Shown here: positions 11,767 to 22,134 of the stretch, piece after piece | How the letters are laid out: each line of letters begins with the position of its first letter | Numbering within the stretch: the stretch's first letter is position 1 | Assembly (NCBI GenBank): GCA_916700875.1 | Contig: CAKAKS010000295.1 | Span: forward strand, 248,001-312,000 | Source: Sebastes aleutianus | Taxonomy: Eukaryota; Chordata; Actinopteri; Perciformes; Sebastidae | Reading direction: 5' to 3' | DNA length: 64,000 nt | Notes under the pieces: generated by a model | The model's input: only the letters and a program-made list of their open reading frames with translations | Database searches by the model: none | Told to the model about the DNA's origin: nothing | Program-made: the position numbers and the translations under genes

Positions 11767-13968
11767 GTTTGTACAACTGAAAAGAGTGGCGCAGAGATAT
11801 AAAGATTGCGGCTGCCCTGATTATCGTTATCGTTATTGATTAGTGTGCATGATGTCAGAGCAAGTCAGACACAAATCTAATGGACATGTGTTGTGTGGCG
11901 ATCGATTCTGCGCCAGCCTGGCTCATCATGAACGAGCCTTAATAATAAGAACTATACTGTAGTAGCAGACAAAAGATCCCCCCTGTGGCGTGTTGTCTAG
12001 TGTGCATAACTACGACTTCCCTGTTTCTTTTTCTTCCCACTCATCTAAAAAATATTGATAAATCCTCCATGACATCAAACTCCCAAGACACCGAAAAGAC
12101 AACAAATAAAGTTATTAACATGTTAATGTGATATTGTCTGGCCTTAATCGTGCATTAAACTCCTCTTTGCGTTTACAAATCTGCTCCCCAACATCGTCCT
12201 CTTCTATCACCTGCTCCTCTAATCAAATTTATACTCTCATCACTGGAAGCTGAATAAAACATGAGGTTCCATTTGCATCACTGAGGAAGCATGGAGTCTC
12301 ATAGCAAGTGCAGATAGCAGAGCGTCCTGCATCCTATCTCGTAACAGACAAAGTGCTTCTCGCGGTCAGAGTCCTTCGATATCTTCATCTCCATAAAATC
12401 CCTTCTGGTTCGAGTCGAGGTTGCACACTTTGGCTGCGGAATACAAAAATGGCATCCAGCAGAACTACTCCCATTGGATCTTGGCATTCTTCTGCGCTCT
12501 GCCCCTTCTTGGCAATTCAGCCATCGCCTGCGCTTTGGAGATATGCAGACTCGAGATATGCTTTTTTCGCTTGGTGTCAAGAATAGAGGAATCTATCTAA
12601 GTTCTGCCACCTTGCACATAGAAGAGTTATTTGTTTTGGCTTTTAAAGAAAAGGAGGATTTTCTTAAGACTATAAACACAAAGAAGTTGGCATGCATAGA
12701 ACTACTGCAGAGTATTTTGATGCAAACTTTTTGGATTATGACTGTTTCTGTCAGACAAATCAATTAAAATACTTAAATCACTGTTGCTTCAGTGGATTCC
12801 CTGACTATAATACAGAAGCTCCTGCATATTTAATCCCTCATTTCCTTCAGTAAGGTGATGACTTTTCTTTCCAAATCCCCCTAAAGAAAAATACAAAAGC
12901 TGCTTCTAACCGCCTCCTCAAAGATATGACATCCAGTCGGTATCTTTTGAGACCGCTCGTCTGAGACAAGATTGAAGGAAATGTAGAGAAAGAGGCCTGC
13001 CTGCATTATCTGATGAGCCTCCCCATCCTGCTCTCTCCACATTCTGTCAGAGGGACAGTTTGGCAGCCCCAAAATACAAAAAGCTTTAATGTTCAAAATG
13101 AGGTCATCTATACAATGTCTCTCTCTCTGGCGTCCGGTGTTTTTTCGACTTTGCCTGTAGAGGAGCTGCTTGTCTGAGTAGCTGCTGATAAAAATCCGGA
13201 TATAAAAACCTGACGTTGAAGATGAATGTGTCCCACAGCCACTCTCGCCCTATCAGTCGCGAGCACAGACGAGGAGAGGAGCCTGGGAAACATGTCAGGG
13301 AGCTATCTCCTCTCCTCTCTCCTGCCCTCTTCAGTCACAGGGAGAATTAAAGTGGGAAAGGTTTGCGGCGAGGATAAAAGAGAAGGGTGATTGGCAGACA
13401 TGGGATAGAAGAAAAAGAAGAATAAGAAGGGCAGTAGGGTGGATTTTATAACACGTATGTTCACAGAGGGACATTTGGACGGCTGACCCACGATTACGGC
13501 CGCCAAGCCAAGAAGCCTAAAGATAGCCGTTTCGAGAATGACAAAAAGGCTGAGGCCAGGCTGAGAAATGATTTTCGCCCCCCAGCTGGAAGCCATTATC
13601 TTGAAATGGGTCAGCGCTATGCACAAACGAGAGGAAAGATGCCAAGCTAACGCTCCTTCGCAAGCCGGATTTCAATTTCAAAGACATGTAGAAAGACATT
13701 AGTGAACACTGTTGTAGAGTACGCACACTTCCATGTGCTCCCAATCGGTGGAAACATGTTGGATGGCAACGCAGCTGAGCATCAAAATCACTTTAAAGCT
13801 TTCAATTCTTCAATTATAGCAACACAAGATTAAAAGGTGCATTATGTATGAATGGCTATCAGGACGCTTAACAGGACCCTTCTCCTGCTATATGAAAAAC
13901 TAGTAAAGCTTAAAGTGAAAGAGAGAGGCTTGTTGTGAATAAGGTGATACCATTAGGGCAGGGGTCGG
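11767..13968. other. intergenic, no gene recognised
   Basis: Open frames on both strands at 12299-12586 overlap and look mutually antisense, with no known domain. Minus-strand frames at 13303-13744 are also unrecognised. Confidence 0.4.
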
Positions 13969-14815
13969 CAACCTTTACTATCAAAAGAGCCATTTTAGGC
14001 AAAATAAATAAATAATGAATCTGTCTGGAGCCGCAACTCGTTTGAGCATTGTGATGAAGGTAACACAGTTTATAGTCTAAGTATATAGTATATAAGTCTA
14101 ATGCAGTGCGGGCCAAAGAGCAAATGTACTACGGAGTATTAGGGCCACATTGAGGGAAAAAACATCTGAGATTTAAAGAATAAAGTCATAATATTGTGAG
14201 AATAAAGTCATTACAAAACGGGAAAAAAGTCGTTATATTACGAGAATAAAGTCATAACTTAACGAGAAAAAAAGTCGTAATATTACGAGAATAAAGTCAT
14301 AACTTAACGAGAAAAAAAGTCGTAATATTACGAGAATAAAGTCATAACTTAACGAGAAAAAAAGTCGCAATATTATGAGAATAAAGTCATAACTTAACGA
14401 GAAAAAAAGTCGTAATATTACGAGAATAAAGTCATAACTTAACGAGAAAAAAAGTCGTAATATTACGAGAATAAAGTCATAACTTTACGAGAAAAAAAGT
14501 TGTAATATTACGAGAATAAAGTCATAACTTAACGAGAAAAAAGTCATAATATTACGAGAATAAAGTCATAACTTAACGAGAAAAAAAGTCGCAATATTAT
14601 GAGAATAAAGTCATAACTTAACGAGAAAAAAAGTCATAATATTACGAGAATAAAGTCATAACTTAACGAGAAAAAAAGTCGCAATATTACGAGAATAAAG
14701 TCATAACTTAACGAGAAAAAAAGTCATAATATTACGAGAATAAAGTCATAACTTAACGAGAAAAAAAGTCGTAATATTACGAGAATAAAGTAATAAGTTT
14801 GCGAGAAAAAAAGAA
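13969..14815. mobile_element. hAT-like element end plus 45-bp minisatellite
   Basis: Starts with CAGGGGTCGGCAACCTTTAC, the same terminus (inverted) that ends the element at 60162-60553. The next 180 bp are homologous to 60395-60553. From about 14150 to 14815 comes an array of a 45-bp unit containing AACGAGAAAAAAAGTCG and TACGAGAATAAAGTCATAAC, about 15 copies and very uniform. The opposite terminal inverted repeat was not found, so this copy may be truncated. Confidence 0.75.
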
Positions 14816-15369
14816 AAGAGGAAACTGTAGACTAAAACGAGTGTAACTTTGGAAGATATCCACATTGACTGCTGAAGCATCATACGAGCTTTGGCTGGAT
14901 ATTAACGTGCACGATGAGTTTCATTTGATGCGCGTGGAACACAAGACAAGACAGTCCTCCCAAGAAGAAGAACAACAGACGATTACGACAACAGTGGATG
15001 CTTTTTGGATCTCATCATAAAAATGTTAATAGCTCATTATACCATAAATCCTCTGTGACGCAGACTACTTCCTATTACCCAAATGCCGGTAATTTTTCTT
15101 TTATCTGGGTATCTGATATGAAGCCATAAACAGGAAGTGGCCACTTACATCTAACAATACAGCCAGTGAACCGAGTGTGACAACATGACTAAAAGGTATA
15201 ACTTAAATAAATGAAATGCATGCATCAGTTAGGTTCTCTGAAAATATGAATATGTCTGAAAAATAACCCGTAGCCCACTTCAATCTGAAGTCAAATTCAA
15301 CATGAAGATTAACCTAAAATGAAGGGAAATTGCAGAAGTATCACGCTCCGGGTTTGTGTTATAGATTTC
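14816..15369. other. intergenic, no gene recognised
   Basis: Sequence between the 45-bp array and the candidate pudp poly(A) signal. No exon or clear repeat was seen. Confidence 0.4.
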
Positions 15370-15375
15370 TTTATT
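15370..15375 (-). other. pudp: candidate pudp polyadenylation signal
   Basis: TTTATT on the plus strand reads AATAAA on the minus strand, about 905 bases past the pudp stop. I saw no closer AATAAA. The stretch between is free of recognisable repeats, as expected of a 3' UTR. Transcript data are absent, so this is a candidate only. Confidence 0.35.
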
Positions 15376-16279
15376 TGATAATGAAACTTTAACACATTTT
15401 GCACATCAGAACAAACTGTTACACAGCGTGGATGGAGTTCTATTAGAGTCGGAGCCGGTGGTATTTTTCATGCAGCCTTTGATTTGAATCTAAATGAAAA
15501 TACAGACATCCGTTTGTTAACGGTACAGCCACTCTTTGGTGAGACTTAAAGGAACAAAATGAAGCACGTTTTTAGGCCAGGAGAGGGTAAACGACACGTA
15601 GGACTACAGAGTGAAGTGTGAGCAGGAGAAGAGAAATAAAGCTGAGACCCCCCCTCCTGGAGGATGAAAGGCCAGGGAAGGCGTGGAGGGGACGTGGATG
15701 GGAGTGCGGTGAAATCCTATTTGAGGGAGCAGCGGCGGTGCCGGGTTGACTCCGGCGGGCCTCTGTTAAAACCCGCTCAGAGAGAGGACACATGTGAGTC
15801 GTGGTTAAGTGTTGAGGCAGAGATGAAAGGGTGAGGACCGGATTACACCGAGGAGACGAGTACAGTCTCCGTCATTTCAATAAGGCCTCTTAAAAACACA
15901 ATGTAAGACGAGGACGCTGATCCACTGTGTGTTCGTTCAACAGCTTCCTGTTTCCAACAGAAACCGTCTTTTGATTCACGTCCAAATGACGTACGTATAG
16001 AGCGGGGGTTGCAAGGACAACCGGTGAAAAATATCACTTCATTATCAAGGAGGCTGATATCTAGAAACCTCAACCATCTACATGTCTGGACACACTGAGG
16101 GTTGAATAATGAAAGCTTTCAAAAAGCAGTAACGAGGTTTTGACCCCCGTTGTGACGTCTGACAGGAAACAATGAAAAGTAATTAACACCAACAAAAATC
16201 ATCAATGTTCACCCATAACATGTCGAGGTGTGCAGGAAAGCCTGGCTCTCTTACTCTATCGTCGTGGTGGTTTTCTGGC
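15376..16279 (-). other. pudp: probable pudp 3' UTR
   Basis: Repeat-poor stretch between the pudp stop codon and the candidate AATAAA. No coding sequence was recognised on either strand. Assignment as 3' UTR is inferred from position and the lack of transposon sequence. Confidence 0.35.
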
Positions 16280-16456
16280 TCAGTCGTACGCCGGCAGGCC
16301 GAAGAGCTGCGGCTCAAACTTCTCCATGCTCCGGAGTCGCAGCGTGGCCTCCTGGGTAAAGCTCGGGTCCAGGTTGTCGTCGGGAATCATCACCACCTGC
16401 ATCCCGGCGGCCAGCCCCGCCTTCACGCCGTTGGGAGCGTCCTCGAACACCAAGCA
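16280..16456 (-). CDS. pudp: pudp coding exon 4: HAD motif IV and C-terminus
   Basis: The terminal coding exon encodes residues 173-230 and a TGA stop at 16282-16280. It opens with CLVFEDAPNG, HAD motif IV, whose acidic pair Glu177/Asp178 binds the Mg2+ needed for catalysis. It ends FGLPAYD, close to the human FGLPSYE ending. The acceptor is TTGCACAG|TGC. The exon is in phase 0 with exon 3, although 24.9 kb separates them. There is no break in the frame, so the gene looks functional. Plus-strand frames over the same bases (16205-16490) are shadows. Confidence 0.95.
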   Translation of the reverse strand, partial: CLVFEDAPNGVKAGLAAGMQVVMIPDDNLDPSFTQEATLRLRSMEKFEPQLFGLPAYD

Positions 16457-16959
16457 CTGTGCAAGGACAAAGGAGAGGAGAGCTAAATGATATTATCCTC
16501 TAAGCCTGTTAGGTCTACAGGATTTCACCCCTCGCAGATGCAAGCGGAGCTGAGACCGAAAAACAAACAGGGAAATGGAGCATTTCCATTTCCAGTGTGA
16601 TGATATTCCTCAGAGGAGTGCTGTTTACCTGCCAGGTGGAATATCCATTTCATCTACAATTAGAGCTACGCTGCTCCCTGCAGCCAACGCGTCAGTGGCT
16701 TTGTCTATATTGTCAGCCACAGCATTGAAGATGAGTCGTGCATATCAAGAGGCTGGACAAAAATAAAAGCCGAACCTGTTTTGGTGTGTCAGAGATGAAC
16801 GCATCATGAAAACTTTCACTGACCTATGGTTTGTGTATAGAATATGCCTACCAGTGATTTTGGAAAAACTTGTATTTTGGATTTATTTATTCATTGAAAA
16901 TAAACAATCCCCCCATATATTGCTTTATTTCCTATTTCCATCATCATCATCATCATCTG
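16457..16959. other. pudp intron 3, 3' end; nothing else recognised
   Basis: Intronic sequence next to exon 4, with the acceptor at 16458-16457. No repeat family was recognised. Confidence 0.5.
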
Positions 16960-17600
16960 ACACGTAAACACAGACAACCATTCACTCTCACATTCACACC
17001 TATGGGCAATTTAGAATCAACAATTAACCTAACCTGCATGTCTTTGGACTGTGGGAGTGATGGTACGTGTCCATGCTTCCCATTCATTGTCTATGTAAGC
17101 AGCCGTGCAATGCATTCTGGTAGCGTTGGCGGCGCGATTCCAGAAACGGAGCGTCACGACGCCTGCTCCTTATTCGCATAAAGTCGAGGTCCAGTCTACT
17201 TTATGTAAATCAAAATCGAAACTCCCGAGAATCTTTTAAAATAAACGTTGACGGATTCAGCAACTGCATTCTCAGAAACACATTTCGGTGAACTATGTTC
17301 GTGAAATAAGAGGAGAAAGTTTCCAAACGAGCCTCCATACCGTTTCCAGTTTGAAAGCTGGGAGCAGCAGCCCACGGAGGGAAAGCGTTCGTCCAATCAG
17401 GAGCTTAGTGCCTTGTTTCTAGTGACAGCCCACCAAGCTTCCAATGCTGGGAAGCGGCGCGTCCCTTCGCGATAAAAAAACGCCCCTGTGGACACGTACC
17501 AGAAGCCGGAGTACCCGGAGAGAACCCACGCTGACACGGGGAGAACATGCAAACTCCACACAGAAGGGCCCCAAGCCGGATTCGAACCTGCGACCCTCTT
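16960..17600 (-). mobile_element. tRNA-headed SINE, split by a nested TIR element
   Basis: The parts 16960-17060 and 17502-17600 together form a SINE family common in teleosts (CATGTCTTTGGACTGTGGGA ... GGGGAGAACATGCAAACTCC). On the minus strand the head at 17578-17597 reads GGTTCGAATCC, a pol III B-box. The two parts resume within the phrase GGGAGGAAGCCGGAGTACCC, where 441 bp (17061-17501) has been inserted. Related copies are at 38719-38945 and 52687-52900. Confidence 0.8.
17061..17501. mobile_element. nested TIR element, TGGTACGTGTCCA family, full-length copy
   Basis: Perfect 13-bp terminal inverted repeats, TGGTACGTGTCCA (17061-17073) and TGGACACGTACCA (17489-17501). Inserted in a SINE, which it must post-date. 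Interior includes GTGCAATGCATTCTGGTAGC. Partial copies lie at 20710-20815 and 31745-31927. No transposase is encoded, so it is non-autonomous. The target duplication could not be read clearly, so the superfamily is left open. Confidence 0.8.
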
Positions 17601-17601
17601 G

Positions 17602-18556
17602 GATCATCGTGCATCCCAATATTTCATATTTATTTTAGAAAAATAAAATGAAAATCTTCACCCTGGCCGCAGTTTTACAAATGTCTGCAGAGACCTAAAA
17701 CACCGTTTGGATTTGGACGCATAGAAAGAGCTACAAAAAAACATGTAGGCCTGAGAACTATACTACTGATGAACTATTTTGTTGTTTATGTATCATGAAG
17801 CTCATCACAGTTTAACAGAAATGTAAAATTTCAGATCCATCAGACTCAGTGACAAACTGATCTAGCTACCGATGTAATGCGTGCTCCAAATACATGTGAA
17901 TATGACCCTCTTTTACAAATCCTACATTGAGTCTCTATTAACATTCCTCTGTAATCTGCTGGAATGGCGATCTCAGTGTCAAGGACAAAACTGCTCTTTC
18001 AAATAGTGAAGATGAGCAGTAAAATCCGAGGTGACTACAGACAGGTAGCGTGGAAAGCTAAATCCATACTCTCAGTGAGAAGCCAACCCCCTTTTCCTCT
18101 GAGTTAAGACCACCTCCTGGCTCCCAGTTGAGGTTCCCCCCGTAATGAGTAATAAATACAGACACTCATTCATTCCCTCCTGAACTCAGGCCAGGCCGGG
18201 GGGGAGGTAGTGGGTGAGTGTTGTTGTTGGTGTTGTGTTGCTGATGAGGATGGTGACTATGCTGATAATGATGATGTCGGTGGTGTTGGTTGTTTTTTGC
18301 ACTTACTTATCATTGTATTTGTACCAGTGATTTATCTATTTATATGATAATGTCCCGAAAATTGATAGCTTATTGTATCTTATATGTCATGATGCAAAAA
18401 ACAACTGCCGTCCAGAGACAAATAAAGCATTATTAATGTCTAATATCTTCAATGAAGACAGAAGATGTGTCAGAATGAAATGCATGAAGAATGTAAGCAG
18501 TATATTACATGCTAAAAGTGCTGAAACAGTTTCACTGAACTTGATCATTTCAGGCC
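17602..18556. other. pudp intron 3; no gene recognised
   Basis: Includes a GT/TGATGG-rich stretch at 18205-18300 and otherwise unremarkable sequence. Confidence 0.45.
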
Positions 18557-19076
18557 TTAAAGGTCCCATATTGGAAAAAAGTGACATGTTCATGTCTTTT
18601 ATATTATAAAGCAGGTTTAAGTTCTATATAAATACTGTGAAAGTATCGAAACGCTTAATCCACAGAGAAATACACACAGCCCGTATTCAGAAACTCTGCA
18701 TTTGAAACAAGCTGTCAGGATTTCTGTCCATTTGTGATGTCACAAATATACAATATTTAGACCATTTCACGGTTTTGAATTTAAACATTCTAAATGTGTC
18801 CCAGTTTGTTTCCTGTTGCAGTGTATGTGAATGACATCAGCTGACAGGAAGTAAACATGGACCCAAACTGTTGCCTAGCAACGCAATTCTGTTGCAATTA
18901 CATTGAAATGTACTAAAACGGAGCGTTTCAGACAGAGGGTGAATACAGGCTATATTCAAGGAGACAGTATGAGGAAAATAATGTGTTTTTTGAACATTAA
19001 AGCACGTAAACATGTTCCAGTAGAAACATAAAATACAAGTATGAACTTGAAAATGAGCACGATATGGGACCTTTAA
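18557..19076 (+). mobile_element. TTAA-flanked MITE, GGTCCCATAT family, copy 1
   Basis: About 520 bp, bounded by TTAAAGGTCCCATATTG and, inverted, GATATGGGACCTTTAA, both flanked by TTAA. The interior contains AGTAAACATGGACCCAAACT and TTTGTGATGTCACAAAT. Non-coding. The TTAA flanks suit a piggyBac-type origin, but the termini are not the classical piggyBac CCC-type, so superfamily is inferred only. Other copies: 42629, 49216, 50111, 51775, 55561. Confidence 0.85.
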
Positions 19077-20709
19077 TATTCCTCTAGGGACTTACCTATA
19101 GAACATATGGGATTTCTCAGGGTGCTTTCACACCTGTAGTCTTTTAGTTCATGTTCTCGCTGACTTGTTACAAACAAACTAAGAGGTCTAACAGGTAAAA
19201 CTCTTTCATTGGACGGTTTTGGTGGCCAAGTATTTAAGCCAAGCATCTACCCTAAAATGCACTGAATGTGTAGAAGTCTATTCATCTATAAAGTAACATT
19301 TGCTGACAATCGGTTTCCTTACTTGTATTTATTGCATAGCTACACGGTATAGGTTACACAAGGACAACTTCAATGCACAAGTCTTAGAAGATATGGACTT
19401 AAGCAGCCTGTATTTCCTCCGGTCGTCAGAGCTGAATATCTTATTTCCCATTCAACGAGGCTGAGAGAGCAGGAAGAGCATTTCCTGGACAAAAAAAAAA
19501 AAACACTGTTTTGTTGGTAAGTAGGTAAGTGAAGTGTCCTTGGCTCTGAATCACACTGAAGAGGAGGAGTGAGTGCATTTGTTTTATCCAAAAGGCTTTT
19601 TTGGCCTCTCTTGGAATCTCTCATGAATACTAGCAGAGAGAAATAAGACACAAAATAGTCACATTTGTATTATTATAAATCCATTTTAACCATGTTCCAA
19701 CAAACAATACTGTGGTTATCTGTCCATTTACTGCCACCGCTAAAAGGCATTTATATGTATACATAGCACAATAAATCAGGGAATCAAAGGTTGTGGATAT
19801 TCCATTCATCTCGAGATGCCGATACCAAATCTGTTTAATTAAATATTGAGCCTATATTTGCAAATGAGCATTAATATATGCCACACACCTGCCCTTTAAC
19901 CTGAATTTGAAAAGCCTCTTTGTTTCCCTTTTTTTTTATTAAGAATCATTATTGGGTTAAAACACAGCTTTAACGCCGTGGTTGGAAGCAGCACTCGAGT
20001 GTGAATAAAGGAAACAGACGTACAATGAGTCTAAAGCTGAACAAGGAGACACAAAAAGCTGAGCCTCAGCGAAAGCCTTAAGGACCTTTGTTCGTCTCGA
20101 CTCTAATACTCAGGTAGAACAAAGAGGCCTCCGCGAGTCTCTTTAAACCCTAATTGACTTCTATGATGTCACTAAGCCCGAAACTGGAGGACGTGGAACA
20201 ATGACGGAGGAAACACAAGAGGGCACGACGGAGGGGCCCTTCGCTAATTCCCTTGATTGGGAGCAATTAAAACTGGTAATTACCCAGTGAGCTGGTGAAA
20301 TGACCCTTTAATCTGCTTCCAATGTGCTGCATTGAAACGGATGGAAACAGACACAGATGCATGGCAGCTCAGTGGACTGATGGCTGGCGTGGATTACATA
20401 TGGAAGTTACAAAAATAAGAAAAAGCTGAATGGATAGTACTATGTGCCTGCACCACAACCCACAACCCAGAACTAAGTGGTATCCAAACTTCTCCAGTCA
20501 AACGATGCCTGCAATCGATCCTTTTTGTGCCCAGTTCTAGAACAAGACGACTGTTTTGCTTGCGAGCTTTCTTCGATTTATTGCGACGTGTGATTGGCCC
20601 ACTACCGCGGCCCATACAGACGGAATTGCCTGCCTGCACACGGCTCTGAACGCATAGATGTCCGAGCCGAACGGCAACAAGTGTCGACATAGTTATCACT
20701 TGTGACTTG
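19077..20709. other. pudp intron 3; no gene recognised
   Basis: No exon or repeat recognised. Short homopolymers at 19489-19503 and 19929-19938. Confidence 0.4.
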
Positions 20710-21125
20710 GTGTCCACAGGCTCCGTCCTTTCCACGCTTCCCATTCATTGCCTATGTAAGCGGCCGTGCAATGCATTCTGGTAGCGTGATTCGAGAGACG
20801 GAGCGTCACGGCGGCCGTACCGAGAAAAATAGCCGTAATATTACGAGAATAAAATCATACCTTTACGAGAAAAAAGCCAGAAGTTTACGAGAATAAAGTC
20901 AGAAGTTTACGGGAAAAAAGTCGTAATACTACGAGAATTAAGTCATAACTTTACGAGAAAAAAAGTCGTAGTATTACGAGAAAAAAGTCCGAAGTTTACG
21001 AGAATAAAGTCATAAGTTTACAAGAAAAAAAGTATTAAAATTACGAGAACAAAGTCATAGCTTTATGAGAAAAAAGAAAATAACACGTAAAATTACTACT
21101 TTTTTTCCTCAACATGGCCCTAATA
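20710..21125. repeat. partial TGGTACGTGTCCA-family element joined to an ACGAGAATAAAGTCAT array
   Basis: 20712-20815 matches the left part of the element at 17061 (CGCTTCCCATTCATTG, CAATGCATTCTGGTAGCG). From 20825 to about 21075 come degenerate units of the same family as the 45-bp array at 14150-14815, ending in a GGCCCTAATACTCCGT phrase also found at 60389-60410. Confidence 0.7.
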
Positions 21126-22033
21126 CTCCGTCTTGCTGCTGCTGCATGGAGCTGGAGCCATCCCCCCTACTCATCTCTTTAATGTTCCCCCAGTATTGTT
21201 TAGCTGTGAGTTGAATCCCCAATTTCTACCAGAAGCCAGACATTGTGCTTGTTGATGTCACATCTGCTTAACCAGTCAACAGCCCTGCCAGCAACACCTG
21301 AAAGAAACGTACATTTAGTACCACCTCTAGAGCAAATATAGTTCCAAGAATTCGTCCCCAAAGTTGGCAGAGAATAGTGGAAACAAAAGCAGTACAGAGG
21401 GACAGTGGATACTGATTATATTACATTAGCTGTTTGTTTCTCTCTCACATTAAAGCAACGAGGGCTCACCCTGATTTGCATCCATAGCAAGGAAAAAGGT
21501 GGGTTTTAAAGAGTCTTTCATGGGTCTACATCACATCTGAATTGTGTAAATGGTATAAATACTTGTAAAAACATACCAGTCCATTTGGTAAACATGTATC
21601 CAACTGTTAGATAGTACAGTTAAAAGTACATGTTTCAAGTGGCGGCAGAAGGAAAACCACAGCAGCATCAGTAGTACTGCTGACTACAGTGGCTGTCACA
21701 CAAAGAGGAGGTGTTCTGCTTGTTAAACACACACCCCTCCCCCCACACACACAGCAACACAAAGCCTCATAAAAATGTAACAAGATAAATCCACTGAAAC
21801 TCACTTTACCAACCTTTTAGAGGGAGGAAAGAGTTTAACCAGCTTTTCATGCCAACATAAATAACCTGGATTCAGAGCAGAGCAAGAACACTCGCTGACG
21901 TCAGGGACGGGGGGGACGGGGTGGGGGGGGGAATCACTACGGCTGTCGACTGAAGGTCAAACATTAGCAGCGCTGAGGGTTTAGAGTATTTACTGTTTAT
22001 TTCACACACATATATCTCTTTTTCTATTCTCTT
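21126..22033. other. pudp intron 3; no gene recognised
   Basis: Contains a C/A-rich run near 21728-21755 and a G-rich run near 21908-21930; otherwise nothing recognised. Confidence 0.4.
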
Positions 22034-22134
22034 TTGGCACAGAGAAGTACTCGTATTGGTACTCGGTATCGGCGAGTACCCAAATGTAAGTACTTGTACT
22101 CGGTCTGAAAAAAAGTGGTATCGGTGCATCCCTA
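22034..22134. mobile_element. hAT-type MITE, GATGCACCGATAC family, copy 2 (half)
   Basis: Only the right half is present: TACTCGTATTGGTACTCGGT through to GGTATCGGTGCATCCCTA. It matches the right half of the copy at 24505-24744. The left terminus is missing. Confidence 0.75.

Noticed and set aside
12299..12586. Overlapping frames of about 92 codons on both strands as a possible exon
   Set aside because: Neither translation resembles a family I know and no splice sites fix an exon; a conserved non-coding element cannot be excluded.
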